From Vitreoscilla massiliensis (GTDB lineage: Bacteria; Pseudomonadota; Gammaproteobacteria; Burkholderiales; Neisseriaceae): a stretch of 64,000 bases of DNA. Positions 1 through 8,669 of this stretch are shown in pieces. Made by a program: the position numbers and the translations under genes. The notes below the pieces were generated by a model. The model did not search any database, was not told the origin of the DNA, and saw only the letters and a program-made list of their open reading frames with translations. The DNA lies in contig NZ_LN898220.1 in assembly GCF_001457815.1 (NCBI RefSeq), positions 124,001-188,000 on the forward strand, in the 5' to 3' direction. Position 1 is the stretch's first letter. Each line of letters begins with the position of its first letter.

Positions 1-665
1 TCGGCGCTGATGTAAAACACACCATAGCGCAAACCTTGGATGTTCACTGCCGCTTCAAACGCCTTGGCCAAGTCGGCCGCCCAAATGTAATAGAACAGCC
101 ACTGGCGGTTTTCGGCATCCACAAAGTCGATGTATTCGTTTATGGTTTCTGGCAACACCACCGCCAATGGGCGCAAGCAAATGATTTCCATATCGGTGGC
201 GTCACTGAAGCTTTTCGCCATTTGTTCCATCATGATTTTGCTGACGCTGTAAGCCTGATACGGCTTGTTGTCGTGCGCTTCGTCGACAGGCAGGTATTGC
301 GGCGTCCATTCAGGCCGCATTTCTGACAAACCGCTGGCAGAAATGCTCGAGCACAACACCACTTTTTTCACGCCATTGTCACGACAGGCTTGCAACACAT
401 GCCAAGTGCCACGCACATTGACATTGATGTATTGTTCTTCCGCCGCTTTCCAGTCGAAATCGATGGCTGCCAAATGAATCACCGCATCCGCGCCTTGAGT
501 AGCCGCACGCACTGCATCCAAATCCATCACATCGGTGGCGACAAATTCCACTTGGTGTTGACTGGGTTTCAAATCGGCCACCACCACCTGCATACTTTGC
601 ATCAATTGCTGCACCACATACGAACCGACGCGGCCTGAACCGCCGGTAACAACCACTTTCTTCAT
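1..665 (-). CDS. NAD(P)-dependent epimerase/dehydratase, extended SDR family (3' end cut by window)
   Basis: The minus-strand frame opens at an ATG at 665, after an AAAGGA ribosome site, and stays open to the window edge, giving 221 codons. The N-terminus MKKVVVTGGSGRVGSYV carries the GxxGxxG Rossmann motif. Further on are an HLAAI strand and the catalytic YxxxK in AYSVSKIMMEQM. This is the extended short-chain dehydrogenase fold that acts on nucleotide sugars or small carbonyl and hydroxy compounds. It begins 27 nt after the reductase gene on the same strand, so it is probably the third gene of the oxygenase operon. The substrate cannot be told. The C-terminal substrate-binding part is missing. 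Confidence 0.85.
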   Translation of the reverse strand, partial: MKKVVVTGGSGRVGSYVVQQLMQSMQVVVADLKPSQHQVEFVATDVMDLDAVRAATQGADAVIHLAAIDFDWKAAEEQYINVNVRGTWHVLQACRDNGVKKVVLCSSISASGLSEMRPEWTPQYLPVDEAHDNKPYQAYSVSKIMMEQMAKSFSDATDMEIICLRPLAVVLPETINEYIDFVDAENRQWLFYYIWAADLAKAFEAAVNIQGLRYGVFYISA

Positions 666-691
666 GATGTTTATCCTTTGTCTGTTTGTTG

Positions 692-1654
692 TTATAAGTC
701 CAAAACCAATTCGTCCGACAAGGCGCGCGACACGCACACCATCATCGTTTCATTCAATTCGCGCTCTTCTGGCGACAGCACAAAATCACGGTGTTCAGGC
801 CGGCCTGAAATCACCACGGTCTCACAAGTGCCGCAAGTGCCGTTTTGACACGAGCATTTGACGCGAACACCCTCGCGTTTGAGCGCTGCCAAGATGGTTT
901 CATCGCTGCCCACTTGGATGTGTTTGCCCGATTTGTGCAAGGTCACGGTAAAGGTATTGCCGGTGAGCGTTTGCTCGTCCACCGCCACGGCAAAACGCTC
1001 CACTACCAATTGCCAACCAATGTGGCTTTGCTGACTTTGGTATTGCTCCAATGCATCGAGCAAGCCTTGTGGGCCACAGGAATACACCGTGGTGTGCGCA
1101 TCCAAAGCAGCTAGAGCGGCCTGTAAATCGTATGGCCCATCGTCATCGGAAGCATGCACATGAATGCGCTCGGCATCGCGTGCTTGCAAATCGGCCAAAA
1201 AGATAAAATCAGCCGGCGAACGCGCCAAATACAATAACTGCCAATCCAAACCCGCCGCTGCCGCTGCTTCTACCATGGGCACGATGGGCGTGATGCCTAT
1301 GCCACCGGCGATGAAATAACATTTGTTTTGCGCCGCAAACGGAAAGTGATTTTTGGGCACACTGACGGGCAGCACATCACCCTCTTGCAACACCTCATGG
1401 ATGTAAGCCGAACCGCCACGACTGGCCTCGTCTTTCAATACCGCAATCTGCCAGTGTTGCGTGTCGGCTTGGGTGCCACACAGCGAGTATTGGCGGTACA
1501 AAGGTTCGCTTGCACCCAATTCCAATTCGATGTGTGCCCCCGGTTCCCAAGCGGGCAAGACACCACCGCCATCCAGTCCCAAGGTCAAACCCACCACCCG
1601 CTCTGACAATTGGGTTTTCTTCAAAACGCGGGCATTCAGTGTTTGTGTTGGCAT
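692..1654 (-). CDS. Oxygenase reductase component: FAD/NAD domain plus C-terminal [2Fe-2S] ferredoxin
   Basis: 320 residues in the phthalate-dioxygenase-reductase/VanB arrangement: a flavin-binding barrel (YRQYSLCG near residue 54), an NAD-binding domain (FIAGGIGITPIVPM near 114) and a plant-type ferredoxin domain at the C-terminus. Its cluster ligands are visible as CSCQNGTCGTC, with a later Cys in MMVCVSRA. It would pass electrons from NAD(P)H to the Rieske oxygenase encoded just upstream (21-nt gap). The start at 1654 has a clear AGGAGAG site. VanB, CntB/YeaX and similar reductases share this layout, so the class is firm but the substrate of the system is not. Confidence 0.9.
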   Translation of the reverse strand: MPTQTLNARVLKKTQLSERVVGLTLGLDGGGVLPAWEPGAHIELELGASEPLYRQYSLCGTQADTQHWQIAVLKDEASRGGSAYIHEVLQEGDVLPVSVPKNHFPFAAQNKCYFIAGGIGITPIVPMVEAAAAAGLDWQLLYLARSPADFIFLADLQARDAERIHVHASDDDGPYDLQAALAALDAHTTVYSCGPQGLLDALEQYQSQQSHIGWQLVVERFAVAVDEQTLTGNTFTVTLHKSGKHIQVGSDETILAALKREGVRVKCSCQNGTCGTCETVVISGRPEHRDFVLSPEERELNETMMVCVSRALSDELVLDL

Positions 1655-1675
1655 GTCGCTCTCCTGCGCTGGCTA

Positions 1676-2899
1676 TCAAGCGATGGCTTCAATGGGCAAT
1701 ACCGCTTGCTGTTTGGCAGCACGGGCATCTTCGGCGCGATATTGTTCAATCAACCAGTTTTGCAAACGCTTGATCACCAGCTCTTGGTTGGTCAAACGAC
1801 CGCGCGATGAAAACTGCGATTTCATGCCCATGTGCGAACGGCGCCATGCAAACAAGTCCTCTATCATCACCGGATACAAATCGTCGTGCTCGGTGTGGAA
1901 TTTTTCCAAATGGTCATCGCGTTCCAAGGTCGATTGTGGGTATAACCACGACACGCCATACGTCGATTGGTTGGCGCTCTTAGGCAGCCACATGAAGTAT
2001 TTGACCTTGTCTGGCATCGCCACCAACAGCAGATTCGGTGCGATGGTCACATACGACAATTGCGTGCGCTCTTGCTCGGTCAAGCCGTCCATAGGCGGTT
2101 GCAAAATTGAACCGGTATTGGTGGGCGCCGCGTCCATGTGCGGTGAAATCAAATTGTAAGAAACGATGCCATTGGGCAAATCATTGAAGGCGACGTGTTC
2201 ATCGACGGTATCAGGACGGGTGTCGTACATCGCCCCCCAAGACGAGGCGTGCAAGAAGCTGCAGTGGTAACACTCGTCATTGAAAATCTTCCAGTTCCAA
2301 TCGAAGCTTTCCATTTTTAATGGTTCAGACGCGTACAAATCTCTCATGCGGTAATTGGACAATTGCGTGGCCAAATGCCCCAAACGGCTGCTCAAGCTCG
2401 GCGCCAAAGCGTCGTAAGTGATGAACACAAAACCTTCCCACACCTCGGTGCGGATTTTCGGCAAACACACGCTTTTCGGGTCGAAATCGGCACCTGAGTC
2501 GGTCAATCCGGGGGCAGACACCAATTCGCCTTCCATGTTGTACACCCATGCATGCAAAGGGCAGCTGATGCGGCGCACATTGCCCGCGCCTTCGAGCAAC
2601 AGCATATTGCGGTGGCGGCACACATTCGATAACACATTGACGTGACCTTCACGGGTGCGTATTGCCAACAAGGCATCGTCGCCCACTTCAAACGTGAAGT
2701 AATCGCCGGCTTTGGGAATGTCGTTGGCACGGCCAACACAAAACCACTGTTTCTTCCACACCGCATTCAATTCAAATTGGAAAAAGGCCTCATCGGTAAA
2801 ACATGCTGGCGGCAAGGCATACACTTCGTCGGTTTCTTGGGCAAAGAAACTGCTGTCAAATTCTTCAATCGCTATCGGTGAGCGCAATACGGTATTCAT
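1676..2899 (-). CDS. Rieske non-haem iron oxygenase, alpha subunit
   Basis: 407 residues. The Rieske [2Fe-2S] motif is C94-x-H96 ... C113-x2-H116 (VCRHRNM ... CPLHAW). The catalytic iron site is the ECYHCSFLH stretch, with E209, H212 and H217; a third carboxylate ligand is expected in the IEDLFAW region near the C-terminus. The E-x2-H-x4-H form resembles quaternary-amine demethylases such as carnitine and glycine-betaine oxygenases, but aromatic substrates cannot be excluded. It starts at 2899 behind AGGAGA and is followed by its likely reductase. The LysR gene directly upstream on the same strand is the candidate regulator. Confidence 0.9.
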   Translation of the reverse strand: MNTVLRSPIAIEEFDSSFFAQETDEVYALPPACFTDEAFFQFELNAVWKKQWFCVGRANDIPKAGDYFTFEVGDDALLAIRTREGHVNVLSNVCRHRNMLLLEGAGNVRRISCPLHAWVYNMEGELVSAPGLTDSGADFDPKSVCLPKIRTEVWEGFVFITYDALAPSLSSRLGHLATQLSNYRMRDLYASEPLKMESFDWNWKIFNDECYHCSFLHASSWGAMYDTRPDTVDEHVAFNDLPNGIVSYNLISPHMDAAPTNTGSILQPPMDGLTEQERTQLSYVTIAPNLLLVAMPDKVKYFMWLPKSANQSTYGVSWLYPQSTLERDDHLEKFHTEHDDLYPVMIEDLFAWRRSHMGMKSQFSSRGRLTNQELVIKRLQNWLIEQYRAEDARAAKQQAVLPIEAIA

Positions 2900-3029
2900 G
2901 TCGGTTTCTCCTCTGAGGCAGTATTCGGGTGCCGCTTGGGGCTGTTGTTTTCTGTGTAGCCATCATGCGACAGAAGCCCCGTCTTGAAAATTGAGGAAAT
3001 TTGATGGATGGATGAGTTTTTTTGAAGGC

Positions 3030-3058
3030 AAAAAAACCGCTTGCATGTCTGCAAGCGG
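3030..3058 (-). terminator. Rho-independent terminator after the LysR gene
   Basis: On the minus strand a perfect 9-bp stem, CCGCTTGCA/TGCAAGCGG with a 4-nt loop, is followed by a run of T. It lies 30 nt past the LysR stop. A DUS-like word (3055-3065) overlaps its base. Confidence 0.8.
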
Positions 3059-3089
3059 CCTGTAACTGTCTGAATGCGTCGCTAAAGCC

Positions 3090-3968
3090 TTAAGTCAAGG
3101 CAATGGAAGCCACCCAAGCTATGAAATCCTGCTCTTGGCGGCTGAGATTGGCCTCTTTTGGATAAGCCAGAAAATACGCGTATTCGTCCAAGCACACGTC
3201 AAACAAACGCACCATCTCGCCTTGCTCGAGCAAAGGCTGTAACAAAGCCGGACAACCAAGCATCACCCCTTGCCCATTCAACACCGCATTCATGCGCACA
3301 TTGGTGTCGTCGATGTGAAAGCCTTTGCTCGCCTGCATGTCTTGACCTGTGGCCAGATACAGCCATTGTTGCCAGCCCAAATGGTTTTCTTCATGTATCA
3401 AAATGTGTTGGTTCAAATCGCTGGGCTGGGCAATCGGGCCGTATTGCTGCAAATACGCCGGCGAACACACGGGCGTGAGGTTGCCGGGGATGATGGGCAA
3501 GGTGTGTAAGTGCGGCCAATCACCTTGCTTGCCCCAGACGATGGCGAAATTGATGTTGTCGCGAAAAAAATCCGGTGCTTGCAAGCTGTGGATCAAATTG
3601 ATTTCTATGCCCGGATGCTGGCGCCACAAATCGCCCAATTGCTTGGTAAACCACATGCTCGATACAAACGGCCGCAGCGACAGATTGATGCGGCTTTTGC
3701 CATGCGGCATGCGCAATTCGCTCAGCGCTTGGTTGATTTCGTAAAACGGCCGCTGCAAACGGTTGAACAAAAACAAACCTTGCTCAGTGAGCTCGAGCGA
3801 ACGGTTTTTGCGCAAAAACAATTTGCAGCCCAAATACTCTTCCAAAATCTTGATTTGGTGGCTGATGGCCGACGGCGACACCAACAAGTCTTCCGAAGCC
3901 TTGGTGAAATTCAAGCGCTGCGCCGACACGGTAAAGGTTTTTAAGGCATTTAAAAGAGGGACTTGCAT
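3090..3968 (-). CDS. LysR-family transcriptional regulator
   Basis: 292 residues from the ATG at 3968, chosen because an AGGA lies 5 nt upstream; the in-frame ATG at 3974 has AGG right against it. The N-terminal winged helix-turn-helix is typical (LNFTKASEDLLVSPSAISHQIKILEEYLG, residues about 18-46, given here only as a landmark range), followed by an LRPFVSSMW effector-domain start. The GcvA-like subgroup looks closest. It lies upstream of the Rieske operon on the same strand with a terminator between, so it probably controls that operon from its own transcript. The inducer is unknown. Confidence 0.85.
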   Translation of the reverse strand: MQVPLLNALKTFTVSAQRLNFTKASEDLLVSPSAISHQIKILEEYLGCKLFLRKNRSLELTEQGLFLFNRLQRPFYEINQALSELRMPHGKSRINLSLRPFVSSMWFTKQLGDLWRQHPGIEINLIHSLQAPDFFRDNINFAIVWGKQGDWPHLHTLPIIPGNLTPVCSPAYLQQYGPIAQPSDLNQHILIHEENHLGWQQWLYLATGQDMQASKGFHIDDTNVRMNAVLNGQGVMLGCPALLQPLLEQGEMVRLFDVCLDEYAYFLAYPKEANLSRQEQDFIAWVASIALT

Positions 3969-4353
3969 AAGCATCCTGATTCAAAACACAACACGCAATA
4001 GGCATCGCGCCGACACAGCGCTGCCAGATGTGGGCCAGTCTAAGCCGTAAGCCGCCATCAAGACAAGGGATAAGCGGCCTGTAAATGCATTGCTGCTGTT
4101 TACAGGCCGCTTATCATGCTGTCTCCACCTCAAAGTGCTGTTTATTCCCTGCCAAGAACGTGTTTTTCCACACTTTAAGCCCTTGTTTTCACTTTTACAC
4201 CACACCTATTGCACCCATCAAGCCGCATGCAGCTTGGCTTACACGCTCAATATATTTTTTAGATATATAAAAATTAATTAATATTCTTTTTTAAGCAAAA
4301 TCATCACTGCTAGCATGGTTTCATCTTCTGAACCAAGCCAAACGGGGTGCGAC
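3969..4353. promoter_or_regulatory. Divergent regulatory region between LysR gene and encapsulin operon
   Basis: 385 bp without a gene. It holds the inverted repeat pair at 4069-4115 and then a strongly AT-rich stretch (about 4245-4300) just before the encapsulin operon, where its promoter is likely. I cannot assign a -10/-35 pair with confidence, nor a CysB-type site. Confidence 0.5.
4069..4115. repeat. Inverted pair of DUS-like words, 17-bp perfect stem
   Basis: GATAAGCGGCCTGTAAA at 4069-4085 is repeated in perfect inverse at 4099-4115, with a 13-nt loop. Most such pairs here lie behind genes. This one lies between two divergent genes, where a terminator role is not obvious. Confidence 0.9.
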
Positions 4354-4806
4354 ATGTCGCCAGTATTGCAGTTAAAAAACAAAGATTTCTTGGAGCACCA
4401 CAGCAACGCTTTGCCAGCAAACGGCGGCGAAATCCATCCACTCACCGCATGGCAGTGGTTGAGCGACAAACAAGCAATATTGGTCGATGTGCGCAGCGCC
4501 GAAGAGCGGGTGTTTGTCGGCCATGTGCCAGGCAGTTTGCATGTGGCTTGGGCCAATGGCACCAAACTCAATCGCAATCCGCGCTTTGTGCGCGAATTGG
4601 CCGCCAAAGCCGATGTGAACAGCGTGGTGTTTTTGTTGTGCCGCAGTGGCAAACGCTCGGCTTTGGCGGCAGAAGAAGCCGTGAAGGCCGGTTTTACACA
4701 GGTATACAGCATCGCCGAAGGTTTTGAAGGCGATTTGGATGCCAGCGAACAGCGCGGCCGTTTCAATGGTTGGCGTTTTCACAAACTGCCTTGGGTACAA
4801 GCCTAA
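4354..4806 (+). CDS. Rhodanese-like sulfurtransferase, first gene of encapsulin operon
   Basis: 150 residues from the ATG at 4354, which has a GGGGTG site 4-5 nt upstream. An in-frame ATG at 4315 has no ribosome site. A single rhodanese domain is seen: DVRSAEERVFVGHVPGS, then the active-site loop LLCRSGKRSALAAEEA with its persulfide-forming cysteine. Such enzymes carry or transfer sulfane sulfur. It lies 23 nt before the serine acetyltransferase gene and heads an operon with the encapsulin shell and cysteine desulfurase. A role in delivering or removing sulfane sulfur around the compartment is an inference. Rhodaneses are recurrent neighbours of family 2A encapsulins. Confidence 0.88.
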   Translation: MSPVLQLKNKDFLEHHSNALPANGGEIHPLTAWQWLSDKQAILVDVRSAEERVFVGHVPGSLHVAWANGTKLNRNPRFVRELAAKADVNSVVFLLCRSGKRSALAAEEAVKAGFTQVYSIAEGFEGDLDASEQRGRFNGWRFHKLPWVQA

Positions 4807-4829
4807 ACCCCCTATTGCGAGGAAATCCC

Positions 4830-5810
4830 ATGTCTCAAACCAAAACCACCACCGCCGCACACGCGGCTACCCCACACCTGAATCTGGATTTGGACTTGGC
4901 TGTAGCCGATTTGAAAGCCATACGCCAACAATGGAGCAGCATCCAAGGCCGCGGCGAATTCAATCACGTTGCCTTGCCCGTGCCTGAAACGATTATTGCC
5001 GCCATAGACAATTTGAAACTGGCGCTGTTTCCACAGCGTTTGGGGCGCATCAACCCCAGTACCGTCAATGAAGACCATTTTGTGCGCAAACATTTGCTCA
5101 CAGCCAGCTTGGATTTGCAACAGCAAATCGGTTTGGAATTGCACCACCGCGCCACACTTAATGGCGGCTTAATCGACTTTACCGAAACCCAGCAACACAT
5201 CGCCCACATCTTGTCGCAATTGCTGCAAGCCTTGCCGCAGATACGCAGCACGTTGGAAGAGGATTTACTGGCCGCTTTACGCGGCGACCCTGCCGCCAAA
5301 AGCACCGATGAAATCATCTTAAGCTACCCCGGTTGGAATGCCATCGTGCACTACCGTTTGGCGCATTTCTTTTATCAGCAAAACCTGCCCATCGTCTCAC
5401 GCATCATCGCTGAACATGCCCACAGCAAAACCGGCATAGACATACACCCCGGTGCGCAAATTGGCTCTGGTTTGTTCATCGACCATGGCACCGGCGTGGT
5501 CATCGGTGAAACCGCCATCATTGGCAACAATGTGCGCATTTATCAAGCAGTGACTTTGGGTGCAAAACGCTTTACCGAGGGCGAAAACGGCTATTTGCAC
5601 AAAGGCCAAGCGCGCCATCCGATCATCGAAGACGAGGTGGTGATTTATGCCGGTGCCACCATACTCGGTCGCATCACCATAGGCAAAGCCTCGGTCATCG
5701 GTGGCAATGTGTGGCTCACCCACAGCACCCCACCGGGCAGCCAAATTTCCCAAGCCATTACCCGCAACGCTAGCCCAGATGAAGTGTTCATCAACGGCGC
5801 CGGCATTTAA
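4830..5810 (+). CDS. cysE: Serine O-acetyltransferase, long SrpH/EpsC-type
   Basis: 326 residues from the ATG at 4830 (GAGGAA 5-10 nt upstream). It makes O-acetylserine from serine and acetyl-CoA, the carbon acceptor for cysteine synthesis. A long helical N-terminal half (about 1-190) precedes a left-handed beta-helix with hexapeptide repeats. The catalytic stretch DIHPGAQIGSGLFIDHGTG holds the Asp/His residues. The C-terminus ends in Gly-Ile, the tail that in CysE enters the cysteine synthase active site, so complex formation with CysK is possible. The length and placement next to the encapsulin match SrpH of family 2A encapsulin operons rather than the shorter stand-alone CysE. Confidence 0.9.
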   Translation: MSQTKTTTAAHAATPHLNLDLDLAVADLKAIRQQWSSIQGRGEFNHVALPVPETIIAAIDNLKLALFPQRLGRINPSTVNEDHFVRKHLLTASLDLQQQIGLELHHRATLNGGLIDFTETQQHIAHILSQLLQALPQIRSTLEEDLLAALRGDPAAKSTDEIILSYPGWNAIVHYRLAHFFYQQNLPIVSRIIAEHAHSKTGIDIHPGAQIGSGLFIDHGTGVVIGETAIIGNNVRIYQAVTLGAKRFTEGENGYLHKGQARHPIIEDEVVIYAGATILGRITIGKASVIGGNVWLTHSTPPGSQISQAITRNASPDEVFINGAGI

Positions 5811-5834
5811 ACCTACTGTACAGGAGCACTACCC

Positions 5835-6764
5835 ATGTCTGAAACGTCTGATCCACAATTGGCGCTGGGCGACAGCGCAGCAAGACAGCTTGCCAACGCC
5901 ACCAAAACCGCGCCCATACTGGAAACCATCTCACCACGTTGGCTGACCTTATTGCTGCAATGGATACCTGTTGAAGCCGGCATTTACCGCTTAAACAAGG
6001 TCAGCAATGCTGAAGAATTGGATGTGAAATGCTCCAAACGCGATCAGTCAGAATTGCCAACGATTTATGCCGATTACGATGCGGCGCCGCGCGAGTATTT
6101 TTTGAACTCGGTCAGCACCATCGTCGACATCCATACCCGCATCAGCGATTTGTACAGCAGCCCATTTGACCAAATCAAAGAGCAATTGCGGGTCAGCATC
6201 GAAACGGTCAAAGAAACCCAAGAAGCTCAGCTGATCAACAATGCCGATTATGGTTTGCTCGCCAATGTCCATCCCGATCAAGTGGTGTATCCGCTCACTG
6301 GCGCACCGACGCCTGATGATTTGGATGAATTGTTGACCAAGGTATGGAAAGAGCCGGCTTTTTTCTTGACCCATCCGTTGGCGATTGCCGCGTTTGGTCG
6401 CGAGTGCACGCGTCGCGGCGTACCGCCTCCTACCGTGAGCTTGTTTGGTTCGCAATTTCTCACTTGGCGCGGCATTCCGCTGATACCAAGCGACAAAGTG
6501 CCGCTGGCCGATGGCAAAACCAAAATTCTGCTGTTGCGTGTGGGAGAGAAACGCCAAGGCGTGGTCGGCTTGTTCCAACCGAATTTGCCCGGTGAGCAAT
6601 CGCCCGGTTTGTCGGTGCGCTTTATGGGCATAGACCGCAATGCGATTTCGTCTTACCTGATTTCGCTGTATTGCTCATTGGCGGTGCAATCCAAAGATGC
6701 GTTGGCGGTATTGGAAGACGTCGAAATCGACAAATACTACGAATACAAGCACGAATACAAATAA
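5835..6764 (+). CDS. Family 2A encapsulin shell protein (SrpI-like)
   Basis: 309 residues behind an AGGAG site. The N-terminus, ALGDSAARQLANATKTAP followed by ISPRWLTLLLQWIPVEAG, is the hallmark of family 2A encapsulins, HK97-fold proteins that assemble into closed icosahedral shells. There is no cyclic-nucleotide-binding domain, which separates it from family 2B. The length is usual for the family. The next gene encodes the expected cargo, a cysteine desulfurase with a long N-terminal extension, 16 nt downstream. Known relatives enclose such desulfurases and in at least one case store elemental sulfur. That role here is inferred from the operon. Confidence 0.92.
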   Translation: MSETSDPQLALGDSAARQLANATKTAPILETISPRWLTLLLQWIPVEAGIYRLNKVSNAEELDVKCSKRDQSELPTIYADYDAAPREYFLNSVSTIVDIHTRISDLYSSPFDQIKEQLRVSIETVKETQEAQLINNADYGLLANVHPDQVVYPLTGAPTPDDLDELLTKVWKEPAFFLTHPLAIAAFGRECTRRGVPPPTVSLFGSQFLTWRGIPLIPSDKVPLADGKTKILLLRVGEKRQGVVGLFQPNLPGEQSPGLSVRFMGIDRNAISSYLISLYCSLAVQSKDALAVLEDVEIDKYYEYKHEYK

Positions 6765-6780
6765 ACAAGGGGCTTAGGTC

Positions 6781-8628
6781 ATGACGACTTTGACACACTT
6801 GACGTCAGGCAAGCCCTTGCCTGACGCCAGTTCACCACCATTGGCTTTAATCGAACAACTGGCCAACAGCTTGTTCAAAGCCGCGCCCAACCAAGATGCA
6901 GCGGACACGGCGAACACCAACACCGCAACACAATATGCCAATGCGCCGCAACATGTATGGCACAATCATGCCGCCAACGCTGGACACAACACGCCTGAAC
7001 ACTGGCCACTGCACAGCAATGCGGCCCAACAATACACCGCTCCTGCTGCTTTACAGGCCGCATCGGTAAGCGGCTACACACCGCAATTGAGTCCACAAGC
7101 TGCCAACACCGATTTGCAGCCATTCAGCACACCACACACGTCCCAAAACACCGATTTCACCCACAGCATTCCGCTCATCCCCAGCCGCAACTTGCTGAGC
7201 GACAATACCCAACAATTCGGCTTTTTGGCCGATACGCCGCTGGGTCAAGGTCGCCCCGCGCCGGAGGTGTCTGTCCCCAATCAACACGCTTCTGATGTGC
7301 TTACAGGCCGCATCTTAAGCCCTGCACACACCACCCATAGTGACAACTCATCCGGCTTTTACTTTGCCCCCAACGAGCTGGTCTTGGCCACGTCCAAAAC
7401 CTATGGCGGCAGTGCGTTTCCGATTGAACGCATCCGCAATGACTTTCCCATCCTCAAAGAACGGGTCAATGGTCATCCATTGGTGTGGTTAGACAATGCT
7501 GCCACCACCCACAAGCCCCAAGTGGTCATAGACCGCTTGGCCTATTTTTATGCACATGAAAATTCCAACATCCACCGCGCCGCCCATGAATTGGCCGCCC
7601 GCGCCACCGATGCTTACGAACATGCCCGCGAAACCGTGCGCCGTTTCATCGGCGCGGCCTCGACCGAAGAAATCATCTTTGTGCGCGGCACCACCGAAGC
7701 AATCAATTTGGTTGCCAACACTTGGGGCAGTGAAAACATCCATGCCGGCGATGAGATTGTGATTTCGCATCTGGAACACCATGCCAACATCGTGCCATGG
7801 CAAATGCTGGCACAGCGCAGCGGCGCCAAAATCAAAGTCATCCCCGTTGATGACGATGGTCAAATCCTGCTGGCTGAATACCAAAAATTGCTCAGTCCTA
7901 AAACCAAATTGGTGGCGATTACCCAAGTATCGAATGCCTTAGGCACGGTTACCCCGACCCAAGCCATCATTGATTTGGCTCACCAAGTCGGCGCCAAAGT
8001 ATTGGTCGATGCGGCGCAATCCATCGCCCACATCAAAACCCAAGTGCAAGTCCTCGATGCGGATTTTCTGGTGTTTTCCGGCCACAAAGTGTTCGGCCCC
8101 ACCGGCATAGGCGTGGTGTATGGTAAGAAACAGATATTGGAAGCCACTGGCCCGTGGCAAGGCGGCAATATGATTGCCGATGTCACGTTTGAGCACACGC
8201 AATACCACTTGCCACCGACACGTTTTGAAGCCGGTACCGGCAACATCGCCGATGCCGTCGGTTTGGCCAGTGCTTTGGAATACATCGAAAACATCGGCTT
8301 GGACGCCATCAACCAATACGAGCATGATTTGCTTGGGTATGCGACCAATCATTTGCGCAGCATCCATGGCTTGCGTTTAATTGGCACCGCCGCCGACAAA
8401 GCCAGCGTCTTGTCTTTCACCTTACAAGGCTTTAGCACCGATGAAGTGGGGCTATACCTGAATCGCCGCGGTATTGCCGTGCGCACTGGCCACCACTGCG
8501 CGCAGCCGATATTGCGCCGTTTTGGCGTCGAACAAACCGTGCGCCCATCGCTGGCGTTTTACAACACCCATGCAGAAATTGATTTATTGCTGGACAGCAT
8601 ACGCAGCCTGCAGCGCCAACGCCATTGA
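6781..8628 (+). CDS. Encapsulin cargo: cysteine desulfurase with disordered N-terminal targeting domain
   Basis: 615 residues in two parts. Residues 1 to about 213 are low-complexity, rich in Ala, Asn, Gln, Thr, His and Pro, and should be unstructured. A short amphipathic motif, LALIEQLANSLFKAAP, lies at 21-36 and SGFYFAP just before the enzyme; these are candidate shell-binding motifs. The rest is a SufS-type (type II) desulfurase: WLDNAATTHKP, PLP lysine K436 in FSGHKVFG, and persulfide cysteine C573 in RTGHHCAQP. It converts cysteine to alanine and enzyme-bound sulfur. Two DUS-like words (7050-7061, 7301-7311) fall in the disordered part and read as LQAA and LTGR. The gene ends the operon. 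Confidence 0.92.
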   Translation: MTTLTHLTSGKPLPDASSPPLALIEQLANSLFKAAPNQDAADTANTNTATQYANAPQHVWHNHAANAGHNTPEHWPLHSNAAQQYTAPAALQAASVSGYTPQLSPQAANTDLQPFSTPHTSQNTDFTHSIPLIPSRNLLSDNTQQFGFLADTPLGQGRPAPEVSVPNQHASDVLTGRILSPAHTTHSDNSSGFYFAPNELVLATSKTYGGSAFPIERIRNDFPILKERVNGHPLVWLDNAATTHKPQVVIDRLAYFYAHENSNIHRAAHELAARATDAYEHARETVRRFIGAASTEEIIFVRGTTEAINLVANTWGSENIHAGDEIVISHLEHHANIVPWQMLAQRSGAKIKVIPVDDDGQILLAEYQKLLSPKTKLVAITQVSNALGTVTPTQAIIDLAHQVGAKVLVDAAQSIAHIKTQVQVLDADFLVFSGHKVFGPTGIGVVYGKKQILEATGPWQGGNMIADVTFEHTQYHLPPTRFEAGTGNIADAVGLASALEYIENIGLDAINQYEHDLLGYATNHLRSIHGLRLIGTAADKASVLSFTLQGFSTDEVGLYLNRRGIAVRTGHHCAQPILRRFGVEQTVRPSLAFYNTHAEIDLLLDSIRSLQRQRH

Positions 8629-8669
8629 TGTTGCCATGAACTCTGCTCTTCAGTTTTCTTCTCTGTTCG

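Noticed and set aside
4278..4766. 162-codon minus-strand frame over the rhodanese gene
   Set aside because: Shadow of the rhodanese gene, which has the active-site motif, ribosome site and operon context.
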